Shown here: in pieces, positions 51,390-59,608 of the stretch
How the letters are laid out: each line of letters opens with the position of its first letter
Position numbering within the stretch: position 1 is the first letter of the stretch
NCBI GenBank assembly: GCA_947492185.1
Contig: CANLMR010000004.1
Location: 62,001 to 126,000 of the forward strand
Direction of reading: 5' to 3'
DNA length: 64,000 nt
DNA from: an uncultured Tenacibaculum sp.
GTDB lineage: Bacteria; Bacteroidota; Bacteroidia; Flavobacteriales; Flavobacteriaceae
Notes under the pieces: generated by a model
The model's database searches: none
The model's input: only the letters and a program-made list of their open reading frames with translations
What the model was told of the DNA's origin: nothing
Program-made: the position numbers and the translations under genes

Positions 51390-53360
51390 ATGAAAAAAGA
51401 AATAACAATCATTTTAATATTACTGTTTACTTTTCATTTAGGTTTTTCTCAAGATAAACCTTTTTATGAGAGCTATGACTGGGATAAATCACCGGCATAT
51501 AACATAAAAACTAGTAATGATAAAGAAGAGATGGCTGCTGTAAAAGAAAAAATAGTTACAGAGTTTCATTTTGAAGGAGACGCTTTTGTAGAATATTTTC
51601 TTGAGCATAAAGTTCTATGGCTTAATTCAGATGATAAAATTGAGCAATACAATAAAGTGTATTTGCCGTTTTCATCTAACTCTTCATTAATGGTTAATAA
51701 AGCCCGAGTTATTAATGAAAAAGGAGAAGTAATTGATTTAGATGAATCTAAAATTTTAACTGCGGACGATGAAGAAACAGGAAGAACATATAAATATTTT
51801 GCATTTGAAGGTGTAACTAAAGGAAGTTATATCGAATATATTTATGTTGTTAAACGTATTCCTATATACAAAGGAATGAGATTAAGTTTTCAATCGTCAT
51901 ACGATAAAAATAAAGTAGAGTTTGATCTTTTTTCACCAAAAAACTTATTATTTAAATTTAAAAGTATTAATAATCTACCAGAGGTAAAACAAGATACCAC
52001 TCTTAAGAGCAAAGCACATTGGAAATTAAGTGTTGATAATTTAAAGAAGTTAGTTAAAGAAGAATTGTCTGCTTATAATGCTTCAAGAGGAGGTTTGATT
52101 TATAAGCTAGATGCAAATATAGCAAATGGAGTTTCTGATATTTCTTCTTACAGTAAAGTTGCACAAAACTTATATACTTATTATTATGCTGAACCAGAGA
52201 AAAAAACAGCAAAACTAATTAACGCTTTTGTTTCTGAATTAAAATTAGATCAAGAGAAAACATTAGACGACAAAATCAGAAAAACCGATTATTACCTTAA
52301 AACAAATTTTTATATCTCTCAAACATCAGATCCCAATTTAACGGACCTTCAGCAAATTTTAAAGAAAAAAGTAACTAACTCAAGAGGAATCGTAAAATTA
52401 TACATTGCACTTTTTAAAAAGCTAGGAATTAAAAATGAATTAGTAATTACTAGTGATAGAGATGAAGTTAAATTCGATAAAAAATTCGAGGCAAATACAT
52501 TCTTAAAAGAGTTTTTAATTTATTTTCCAAAAACAAAAAAGTATTTATCTCCAGATCAATTTGGTTCTAGATATGGTTTTCCGCCTGCAAGCTTAACCGA
52601 TAATTATGGTCTTTTTATTAAAGAAGTTACTGTAGGGAAATTTAATTCTGCAATTGGGAAAATCAAATACATAAAGCCTATTAAAGCTAAACAGACATTT
52701 GATAAGATGTTGTTAGATATTTCTTTTGATGCTGATAATGTTGCTAAAAATATAATTCATTATGAAAGAGAATTTCATGGATATTATGCAATGTCTATTC
52801 AACCTTTTACTCACCTAATTAAAGGTGAAGAGCGAGAGAAAATGATTGATGGATTAGCAGAAAGCATAAATAAAGAAATTGAAGTAACTAATAGAAAATT
52901 AGAAAACGATAAACCAGAATTATTTGGTGAAAAGCCACTACGTTTTATTATTGATTTAACCTCTGAAGCACTGGTAGAGAAAGCAGGACGTAAATACTTA
53001 TTTAAGTTAGGTGAAGTGATTGGCCGTCAAGTTGAATTATATCAAGAGAAAAAGAGAACCTTAAAGGTTGAGGAGCAGAATCAAAGAAGTTACTACAGAA
53101 CAATTAAAATTACGATACCAGAAGGTTATAAAATTTCTAACCTAGATGATATAAATATTGACAATTCTTATACCGAAAAAAGTAAAGAATATTTCTCATT
53201 TAAATCATCTTATGAAGTTTCGGGTAATGTTGTTACAGTTACAGCAAATGAGCATTATAGAAAAAATATAATTCCTGTTAAATTATATGAAGAGTATAGG
53301 AAAGTTATTAATAGTGCAGCTGATTTTAACAAAATAGTTCTGTTATTAGAACCTAAATAA
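51390..53360 (+). CDS. DUF3857 / transglutaminase-like exported protein (Cys lost)
   Basis: 656 residues, signal peptide (EITIILILLFTFHLGFS). DUF3857-type N-terminal domain (WLNSDDKIEQYNKVYLPFSS), then a transglutaminase-like region where the Cys segment is replaced by TNSRGIVKLYIALFKKLGIK (about residue 330): no Cys, so no classical transglutaminase activity. The frame is intact and the protein ends with a VVTVTANEHYRKN beta-segment like its neighbour's end. It is probably a paralogue of the upstream gene kept for binding, perhaps a partner of the active one or of the MORN protein. Confidence 0.83.
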   Translation: MKKEITIILILLFTFHLGFSQDKPFYESYDWDKSPAYNIKTSNDKEEMAAVKEKIVTEFHFEGDAFVEYFLEHKVLWLNSDDKIEQYNKVYLPFSSNSSLMVNKARVINEKGEVIDLDESKILTADDEETGRTYKYFAFEGVTKGSYIEYIYVVKRIPIYKGMRLSFQSSYDKNKVEFDLFSPKNLLFKFKSINNLPEVKQDTTLKSKAHWKLSVDNLKKLVKEELSAYNASRGGLIYKLDANIANGVSDISSYSKVAQNLYTYYYAEPEKKTAKLINAFVSELKLDQEKTLDDKIRKTDYYLKTNFYISQTSDPNLTDLQQILKKKVTNSRGIVKLYIALFKKLGIKNELVITSDRDEVKFDKKFEANTFLKEFLIYFPKTKKYLSPDQFGSRYGFPPASLTDNYGLFIKEVTVGKFNSAIGKIKYIKPIKAKQTFDKMLLDISFDADNVAKNIIHYEREFHGYYAMSIQPFTHLIKGEEREKMIDGLAESINKEIEVTNRKLENDKPELFGEKPLRFIIDLTSEALVEKAGRKYLFKLGEVIGRQVELYQEKKRTLKVEEQNQRSYYRTIKITIPEGYKISNLDDINIDNSYTEKSKEYFSFKSSYEVSGNVVTVTANEHYRKNIIPVKLYEEYRKVINSAADFNKIVLLLEPK

Positions 53361-53364
53361 ATTT

Positions 53365-53388
53365 TATAAATCTATAGGTAGATTTATA
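53365..53388 (+). terminator. Weak hairpin after DUF3857 operon
   Basis: Perfect 10-bp AT-rich stem TATAAATCTA / TAGATTTATA with a TAGG loop, 5 bp past the stop. No T-run follows, so termination is uncertain. Confidence 0.4.
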
Positions 53389-53409
53389 CATGAAATAATA
53401 GAGTAGATG

Positions 53410-53456
53410 TAGCGAAATTTGTTTAGATTTGATATAGTATTTAAACAATTTCGCTA
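53410..53456 (+). promoter_or_regulatory. Hairpin and promoter element at the priA start
   Basis: Left arm TAGCGAAATTTGTTTA (53410-53425) pairs with TTAAACAATTTCGCTA (53441-53456) with one bulged base. TAGATTTG at 53424-53431, an exact TAnnTTTG, lies at the end of the left arm and in the loop. The right arm ends on the first base of the ATT that appears to start priA. It may be a terminator for the upstream operon, a promoter for priA, or both. Confidence 0.5.
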
Positions 53457-55897
53457 TTTACTTTATTGATGTAATATTACCTATTCCGATACAGAAACTA
53501 TTTACGTATTCGGTATCAAAAGAAGAAGCAGATTTCTTACAAAAGGGAATGCGAGTTGCCGTGTCTTTCGGTAAAACCAAAATGTATTCTGCTTTGGTTT
53601 TTAATATTCATCAAACTCCGCCTGAGTTATACGAAGCCAAAGAAATTCATCAAATTTTAGATGAACAACCAATTGTTAATGAAAAACAACTCAAACATTG
53701 GAAATGGATTTCTTCTTATTACATGTGTTCATTAGGAGATGTGTATAGAGCAGCTGTACCATCGGCATTTCTTTTAGAAAGTGAAACTATTATTTATAAA
53801 AACGATTCGTTTAGCAATACGGAATTACTATCTGACCAAGAATATTTAATTTTTGAAGCTTTGCAACGTCAATCTCAATTAATATTACATGAAATAGCTG
53901 AGGTTTTAGATAAAAAAAAGGTTCTACCAATAATAAATCAATTGATAGATAAATCGGTACTTCATGTAAAAGAAGAGATTTATGAAACATATAAGCCTAA
54001 ATTGGTGAAGTATGTTCGATTGAATAAGAACTATCAGTCTGACGAGAGTTTACAAGAATTATTATCGAAATTATCTAGAGCTAAGAAACAACGAGATGTT
54101 GTGCTTACATTTTTTCAATTAAAAACAGAGAAAAAACCGATAAAAGCCAAAATATTATCGGAAAAATCAGGAGTTTCAGCTCAAATTATAAAAGCACTCG
54201 TTGATAAAGAGATATTTGAATTTTATCACATACAAACAGATAGAGTTCAATTTAAAGGTGAAGAAAACCCACTTAAGAACTTAAATGAATATCAGGTTAA
54301 AGCACTTTCAGAAATAGAAGAGAGTTTTAAAAAACATGATATTACTTTATTGCATGGAGTAACAAGTTCTGGAAAAACAGAAGTATATACAAAACTGATA
54401 AAAAAAGTTTTAGAATCAGGAAAGCAGGTATTGTTTTTATTACCTGAAATTGCTTTAACAACTCAAATCATAAAACGATTACAAAATTATTTCGGTAATC
54501 AGATTTCTGTTTTTCATTCAAAATATTCTGTGAATGAAAGAGTAGAGGTTTGGAATAATGTTTTACAAAATAAAGTCAAAGCACAAATTATACTAGGAGC
54601 AAGATCAACTATATTCTTACCATTTTCTGATTTAGGTTTAATTGTGGTAGATGAAGAGCATGAAGTATCTTATAAACAATTTGAACCTTCGCCTCGATAT
54701 AATGCAAGAGATGCAGCTATAGTTTTAGGTAAATTACATAAAGCTAAAGTGTTGTTAGGTTCTGCGACTCCGTCTGTTGAAACAAAGTTCAATACCACTC
54801 AAAATAAATATGGTTTAGTTCATTTGAATAGACGACATGGAAATATTCAAATGCCAAAAATTGAATTAATAGATGTAAAAGAAAAGAGAAGGAAAAAGGA
54901 AATGATTGGTCATTTTTCTGATCGTTTAATTCAATTAATGAATGATGTTTTAGAAGAAAAAAAACAAATAATACTTTTTCAAAATAGACGTGGATTTTCT
55001 CCAATTGTAGAGTGTACAACTTGTGGGCATTCGCCTCAATGCCCTAATTGTGATGTGAGTTTAACCTATCATAAGTATAATAATCAGTTAAAATGCCACT
55101 ATTGTCATTATCAAAGAGCAATGCCTAATTCATGTGGAGCTTGTGGTAATGCATCTTTGGATACAAAAGGTTTCGGGACTGAACAAATTGAATTAGAACT
55201 AAAAGAGCTTTTTCCAAACCATAATATTGGGAGAATGGATTCTGATACAACTCGTGGAAAATTTGGATATCAGAAAATTATAGAAGCATTTGAAGCTCAG
55301 GAAATAGACATTTTAGTGGGAACACAGATGTTATCAAAGGGATTAGATTTTGCAAATGTGTTATTAGTTGGAGTTTTGAGTGCTGATACCATGTTAAACT
55401 ATCCAGATTTTAGAGCACACGAAAGAGCCTTTCAGTTAATGGTTCAAGTATCGGGTAGGGCAGGACGTTCTGAAAAACAAGGAATGGTGGCTATACAAAC
55501 TTATAATCCATATCATCAAATATTACAGCAAGTTTCTACCAATAGTTACGAGGAAATGTATGCTGAACAATTACAAGACCGTTGGCAGTATTTTTACCCT
55601 CCGTATTATAGATTAATTAAGATTACGCTTAAACATAAAGATTATATTAAGGTAAATGAAGGTGTAAATTGGTTAGCAAGGGCACTGCAAAATGTTTTTG
55701 GAGAACACGTGTTAGGACCAACTGCTCCTGCAGTTTCTAGAATTAGAAATCAATACATTAAAAATTTAATGATTAAAATCCCTCCCAAACAATCGTTAGT
55801 AAAAACAAAAGAACAACTTCAAAAAGTAAAAATTACTTTCGAAGCTGTTAAGGAATTTCGTCCTATTCGTTTTATAGTAGATGTGGATGCTTATTAG
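53456..55897 (+). CDS. priA: Primosomal protein N' (PriA helicase), probable ATT start
   Basis: 813 residues from ATT at 53456. The sequence ATT-TAC-TTT-ATT-GAT-GTA then reads YFIDVILPIPIQKLFTYSVS, the normal PriA N-terminus, but no ATG, GTG or TTG occurs in frame between the stop at 53435 and the ATG at 53549; starting at that ATG would remove 31 residues including the first strands of the DNA-binding domain. Helicase motifs: GVTSSGKTEVY (about 301-311), DEEHE (about 399), and GRAGRSEK. The eight zinc-binding Cys lie in four Cys-x2-Cys pairs at about 520-565 (e.g. CTTC, CPNC, CHYC, CGAC). It restarts stalled forks. The stop overlaps the convergent membrane protein gene by 4 bp. Confidence 0.85.
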   Translation: MYFIDVILPIPIQKLFTYSVSKEEADFLQKGMRVAVSFGKTKMYSALVFNIHQTPPELYEAKEIHQILDEQPIVNEKQLKHWKWISSYYMCSLGDVYRAAVPSAFLLESETIIYKNDSFSNTELLSDQEYLIFEALQRQSQLILHEIAEVLDKKKVLPIINQLIDKSVLHVKEEIYETYKPKLVKYVRLNKNYQSDESLQELLSKLSRAKKQRDVVLTFFQLKTEKKPIKAKILSEKSGVSAQIIKALVDKEIFEFYHIQTDRVQFKGEENPLKNLNEYQVKALSEIEESFKKHDITLLHGVTSSGKTEVYTKLIKKVLESGKQVLFLLPEIALTTQIIKRLQNYFGNQISVFHSKYSVNERVEVWNNVLQNKVKAQIILGARSTIFLPFSDLGLIVVDEEHEVSYKQFEPSPRYNARDAAIVLGKLHKAKVLLGSATPSVETKFNTTQNKYGLVHLNRRHGNIQMPKIELIDVKEKRRKKEMIGHFSDRLIQLMNDVLEEKKQIILFQNRRGFSPIVECTTCGHSPQCPNCDVSLTYHKYNNQLKCHYCHYQRAMPNSCGACGNASLDTKGFGTEQIELELKELFPNHNIGRMDSDTTRGKFGYQKIIEAFEAQEIDILVGTQMLSKGLDFANVLLVGVLSADTMLNYPDFRAHERAFQLMVQVSGRAGRSEKQGMVAIQTYNPYHQILQQVSTNSYEEMYAEQLQDRWQYFYPPYYRLIKITLKHKDYIKVNEGVNWLARALQNVFGEHVLGPTAPAVSRIRNQYIKNLMIKIPPKQSLVKTKEQLQKVKITFEAVKEFRPIRFIVDVDAY

Positions 55898-56385
55898 AAC
55901 TTGTCATGAACTTGATAAAGTTCTAATATATCATAAACCTTATCAATTTCTACGTCATTCATTTTATTATCCTCTAAATAATTTAAGTAAGGTCCAATTC
56001 CTTTTCCTATAAGTCCAAAACCAAAAAGAAGTATAATTATAAATGAAATTAAAATGGTTGGACTGTCATTTTGTAAATTGTCAATAGATAAAATATCATA
56101 ATTATTAATAAATTTTTGATAAAAAAAATAATCACTAATTAGTACACAAATTCCAAGTATTGGATAGATGAAAAGATTTCGAATTACATGAAACTTCGTA
56201 AAACTTAACTCCTCTTCCTTTTCTTCTAATTCATCAAGTTTATCTTCTAATACAATATTCAGCTTAATTTTGGTACAAGTTCTATGAAAATCAGGAACTT
56301 TTTCAGTTAAACTACAAACTAAACCGAGTTGTAAGTGGGCTTCGCTAAGATCACATAAAGCACAATGATCTGTGTTTTTTATCAT
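55894..56385 (-). CDS. Hypothetical membrane protein with N-terminal Cys motif
   Basis: 163 residues. N-terminal CALCDLSEAHLQLGLVC and a third FHRTC segment could form a zinc-binding knuckle; then a charged stretch (EDKLDELEEKEEEL), and two membrane helices (about 72-90 and 110-128) before a soluble tail. I do not recognise the family. It is divergent from mqo, with 61 bp between start codons, and overlaps priA at the 3' end by 4 bp. Function unknown. Confidence 0.6.
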   Translation of the reverse strand: MIKNTDHCALCDLSEAHLQLGLVCSLTEKVPDFHRTCTKIKLNIVLEDKLDELEEKEEELSFTKFHVIRNLFIYPILGICVLISDYFFYQKFINNYDILSIDNLQNDSPTILISFIIILLFGFGLIGKGIGPYLNYLEDNKMNDVEIDKVYDILELYQVHDKF

Positions 56386-56446
56386 ATCAATTTTTTCAAG
56401 TCAATTTTATTCTAAATATATTTACTTCAAATCTAAAATAAAATCC

Positions 56447-57925
56447 ATGAATTTCGAAAAAGAGTATGATTTAATCTGTGTAGGTGGTGGAATTATGAGT
56501 GCAAACTTGGCATTGTTAGCTAAACTACTTGATCCTTCATTGAAAATATTAATTCTTGAGCGTTTAGAAGAAGTAGCTTTAGAAAGTTCAGCGGCATGGA
56601 ATAATGCAGGAACTGGTCATGCAGCATTATGTGAATTGAACTATTGTCCTGAACAAGAAGATGGTTCGATTGCTATGGATAAAGCAATTAAGATTTGTAA
56701 ACAGTTTGAAATTTCCAAACAGCTATGGGCTTATTTAGCAGAAAAAGGATTCATTAAAAACCCGAGTAAGTTTGTGATGCCTGTAAAGCACCATAGTTGG
56801 GTTTCAGGTAAGGAAAACAGCGATTATTTAGAAAAACGTTTTAAGGTTTTTAAAGAGCATTTTATGTTTGATAGCATTGATTTTACAAGAGATATAGAAA
56901 AAATGCGTGAATGGTTTCCTTTAATTATGAATAATAGAGAAGAGGATGAAGTTATGGCAGCTTCAAGAATCGATAGAGGAACAGAGTTGAATTATGGAGA
57001 ATTAACAAAAGAATTATTTAGGATTTTAGAAGAAGAATTTGATACACCAGTACATTGTAATCAAGAAGTATTAGATGTTGATCCTGACACCGATATAGAT
57101 TGGACAGTAGAAGTAAAGAATACCAAAACGGGAAAAAAACAACAGGTAGATGGTCAACACATATTTATTGGAGCTGGAGGCGGAAGTTTATTGTTACTAC
57201 AAAAAGTTGAAATAGAAGAAAAGGAAGGATATGGAGGTTTTCCTGTAAGTGGTGAATGGTTAGTGTGTAATAATGAAGAAATCATTAATCAGCATAATGC
57301 TAAAGTATATAGTAAAGCAGGAATAGGAGATCCTCCAATGTCAACCCCACACCTAGATACTCGATATATTGATGGTGAAAAATCTTTATTATTTGGTCCT
57401 TTTGCAGGATTTAGTCCTAAGTTTTTAAAAGAAGGTTCAAATTTTGATTTATTTAAATCTATCCAATTTGATAATATATCACCGATGTTAGGTGCGTTTT
57501 GGCATAATTTACCACTTACAAAATACTTAGTTCATCAAGTAATGATGAATAAAGAAGATAGAATGGAATCTTTAAGGAAATTTATAAAAGATGCAAAAAG
57601 TGAGGATTGGGAGGTAGTAAAAGCTGGTCAACGTGTTCAAATTATTAAACAAGATGAATATAAAGGAGGAAAGCTTCAATTCGGTACAGAGGTTATAAGT
57701 AGTAAAGATGGAAGCATAACTTGTTTGTTGGGAGCTTCTCCTGGAGCTTCTACTGCAACAGCAATAATGTTAGAAGTATTAGAAAAAGCATTTCCAGAAT
57801 TGTTAAGAAACAATAAGAATAAAGAGTTAATAAAAACTATTATTCCTTTTTATAAAGAAAGTATAACTGAAACGTTATTCAAAACAGAACTAACAAGAGT
57901 CAACTCTATTTTAAAGTTAAATTAA
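56447..57925 (+). CDS. mqo: Malate:quinone oxidoreductase
   Basis: 492 residues from ATG at 56447; an in-frame ATG 75 bp upstream would add 25 unrelated residues. FAD-binding GxGxxN-like motif ICVGGGIMSANLALLAKLLD (about 12-31) and SSAAWNNAGTGHAALCELNY, the family signature, are present. It oxidises malate to oxaloacetate and passes electrons to menaquinone at the inner membrane, replacing or complementing malate dehydrogenase in the TCA cycle. It is divergent from a small membrane protein gene. Its transcript probably runs to the terminator at 58056-58084. Confidence 0.96.
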   Translation: MNFEKEYDLICVGGGIMSANLALLAKLLDPSLKILILERLEEVALESSAAWNNAGTGHAALCELNYCPEQEDGSIAMDKAIKICKQFEISKQLWAYLAEKGFIKNPSKFVMPVKHHSWVSGKENSDYLEKRFKVFKEHFMFDSIDFTRDIEKMREWFPLIMNNREEDEVMAASRIDRGTELNYGELTKELFRILEEEFDTPVHCNQEVLDVDPDTDIDWTVEVKNTKTGKKQQVDGQHIFIGAGGGSLLLLQKVEIEEKEGYGGFPVSGEWLVCNNEEIINQHNAKVYSKAGIGDPPMSTPHLDTRYIDGEKSLLFGPFAGFSPKFLKEGSNFDLFKSIQFDNISPMLGAFWHNLPLTKYLVHQVMMNKEDRMESLRKFIKDAKSEDWEVVKAGQRVQIIKQDEYKGGKLQFGTEVISSKDGSITCLLGASPGASTATAIMLEVLEKAFPELLRNNKNKELIKTIIPFYKESITETLFKTELTRVNSILKLN

Positions 57926-58001
57926 TTTACTTTTTTGTATATCAAATTGTTAAATAGTGTTTTTCCTGTTTAAAAAAGAGTGAAAAACACTAAATTTAAA
58001 T

Positions 58002-58088
58002 ATGAAAAGAGCAAACCTTATTTCCCCCGATAGTTACTTTAGATTATGTAACTTTAAACCTTCTAGTCCCTCACTAGGAGGTTTTTAA
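58002..58088 (+). CDS. Candidate 28-residue peptide overlapping a terminator
   Basis: ATG at 58002 opens 28 codons (MKRANLISPDSYFRL ... ending SPSLGGF) and a TAA within the T-run of the terminator at 58056-58084. The last ten or so codons (KPSSPSLGGF) are made by the hairpin arms. It may be a small peptide or a chance ORF in a 3' UTR or small RNA. I cannot name a family; no ribosome-binding site stands out. Conservation across related genomes would decide. Confidence 0.35.
   Translation: MKRANLISPDSYFRLCNFKPSSPSLGGF
58056..58084 (+). terminator. Terminator downstream of mqo
   Basis: 12-bp stem (one T-G pair) AAACCTTCTAGT / ACTAGGAGGTTT with a 5-nt loop, followed by a T-rich tract; about 130 bp after the mqo stop. 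Confidence 0.85.
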
Positions 58089-58115
58089 TTTTTTTCACAT
58101 TCTTTTTTTACTTCA

Positions 58116-58142
58116 GGCAACCTTTTTTTAAAAATGAACGTC
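58116..58142 (+). promoter_or_regulatory. ECF-type promoter of the sigma factor operon
   Basis: GGCAACC (58116-58122) resembles the ECF -35 (GGAAC) and CGTC (58139-58142) the ECF -10, separated by 16 bp, the standard spacing. TATATTTG (58145-58152), a TAnnTTTG element, overlaps just downstream, so housekeeping and ECF sigma could both act here. The start codon is at 58180. Confidence 0.6.
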
Positions 58143-58179
58143 TTTATATTTGTAAGGCATTATTAAGCAAAGAAAACTT

Positions 58180-58740
58180 TTGAAAATTATTTCTTTACAT
58201 ACTAGTCAAGCCATTTTAATTAAAAATGCGCAAAAAAAAGACAGAGAAGCTCAAAAACATTTATTTGAGTTGTATTCTCCTAAAATGTTGGGAGTATGTA
58301 GACAATATGTTAAAGATTTGCATCATGCTGAAGAGTTAATGCTTTCTGGTTTTTTAAAGGTATTTACCAATATTAATGCTTTTAAGAATAAAGGAAGTTT
58401 TGAAGGTTGGATACGTAGAATTATGGTAAACACATGTATTTCGTATTTAAGAAAAAGAAATGTGTTGGTTCTTACAGATGAAGAATATGTTTTTTCTGAT
58501 GTTGTAATTGAAAACATGGAAAACACCTCTGTAGAAGATATTCAAAATTTAATAGACAAATTACCTGAAGGATATAAGATTGTGTTTAATCTTTATGCTA
58601 TAGAGGGTTATAAACATTCTGAAATAGCAAAGCAGCTGAATATTTCAGAAAGTACATCAAAGTCGCAATTATTTAAAGCCAGAAAATGGTTGCAAACAAA
58701 TTATGTTAAAATGAATGAAGTGAGTCATGGAGGAAAGTAA
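58180..58740 (+). CDS. ECF-family RNA polymerase sigma factor
   Basis: 186 residues from TTG at 58180 (no better start; the first in-frame ATG would cut the sigma-2 region). Sigma-2 part: DREAQKHLFELYSPKMLGVC and GSFEGWIRRIMVNTCISYLR (about 20-90). Sigma-4 part: NLIDKLPEGYKIVFNLYAIE and HSEIAKQLNISESTSKSQL (about 125-170). It belongs to the ECF group of Bacteroidota regulators. The next gene (putative anti-sigma) overlaps it by 14 bp. An ECF-type promoter precedes it, so it likely activates its own operon. Confidence 0.93.
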   Translation: MKIISLHTSQAILIKNAQKKDREAQKHLFELYSPKMLGVCRQYVKDLHHAEELMLSGFLKVFTNINAFKNKGSFEGWIRRIMVNTCISYLRKRNVLVLTDEEYVFSDVVIENMENTSVEDIQNLIDKLPEGYKIVFNLYAIEGYKHSEIAKQLNISESTSKSQLFKARKWLQTNYVKMNEVSHGGK

Positions 58741-59548
58741 GCTAGATAAAGTAATAAGAGAAAAATTTCAAGAAAGAAGTTTAGAAACGTCAGTTTCTTC
58801 ATGGGAACGTATGGAAAATATGTTAGATACTTCTGAAAGAAAATCAAAAAAGAAAATGTTCTTTTTTGTTGGAATAGCAGCTAGCATAGCTATAATTTTT
58901 TCTGTTTTTCTTAAGATGAATACAAATCAGATAGAAGAAATTCCAATTTTACCAGTAAAAAATCAAATTATTGTAACTGCTCCAAAAAAGGATATAAATA
59001 CGGAGAATAAAACAGAAAGAGAAGTTAATGCTATTATAGAGAAAAAAAAGAATCAGAATCATACAGAGGTTGTTATAGCTCAAAAATTAATAAATTCTAA
59101 AAAGAAAATAAATAAGAGAGTAGATACGGGATTGGAAAAACCGTCAAAAATTATAGAACAGACATTTGAAGTTAAAAACTCAGATGAATCATTTGCTTCA
59201 ATAGCATCTGATACTCCAGTTGAATTAAAGAATTTAGATAAAATTATTAAACCTGTTTCTTCGGATAAAAGAAGAATTCAAGTTAATAGTGATGATTTAT
59301 TATATGCTGTAACACATTCACCTAAAGAAGTGAAAGAATATTATGCTAACCTCGAATTGAATAGAAATGATGTGTTGGATAGTATTAAGTTTCAATTGAA
59401 AAGAACAAATCTAAAAATTAACCCGGAACTCATATTAGCTGAAGTAGAAAGGTCTATTGAAGATGATGAATACCAAGGAAATTTTAAAGATAATTTAGGA
59501 AGAAGAATTTCAACTATTATAGTTGCTGTAGCAAACAGAAATAAATAA
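58727..59548 (+). CDS. Putative anti-sigma factor (single membrane helix)
   Basis: 273 residues: a charged N-terminal cytosolic part of about 45 residues (EESKLDKVIREKFQERSLET), a single membrane helix (MFFFVGIAASIAIIFSVFLK, about 45-64) and a Lys/Glu-rich, low-complexity exported region. Topology, overlap with the sigma gene (14 bp) and size fit an anti-sigma regulator, though I see no HxxxCxxC zinc motif, so a ZAS-type domain is absent and the fold of the N-terminus is unknown. The periplasmic half would sense the signal, perhaps through the barrel protein encoded next. Confidence 0.65.
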   Translation: MEESKLDKVIREKFQERSLETSVSSWERMENMLDTSERKSKKKMFFFVGIAASIAIIFSVFLKMNTNQIEEIPILPVKNQIIVTAPKKDINTENKTEREVNAIIEKKKNQNHTEVVIAQKLINSKKKINKRVDTGLEKPSKIIEQTFEVKNSDESFASIASDTPVELKNLDKIIKPVSSDKRRIQVNSDDLLYAVTHSPKEVKEYYANLELNRNDVLDSIKFQLKRTNLKINPELILAEVERSIEDDEYQGNFKDNLGRRISTIIVAVANRNK

Positions 59549-59608
59549 GTACTTATAAAAAAGGTGGCCAGCCGAATAAGTTTACATTAAATTTTAAAAA
59601 ATTAAATA

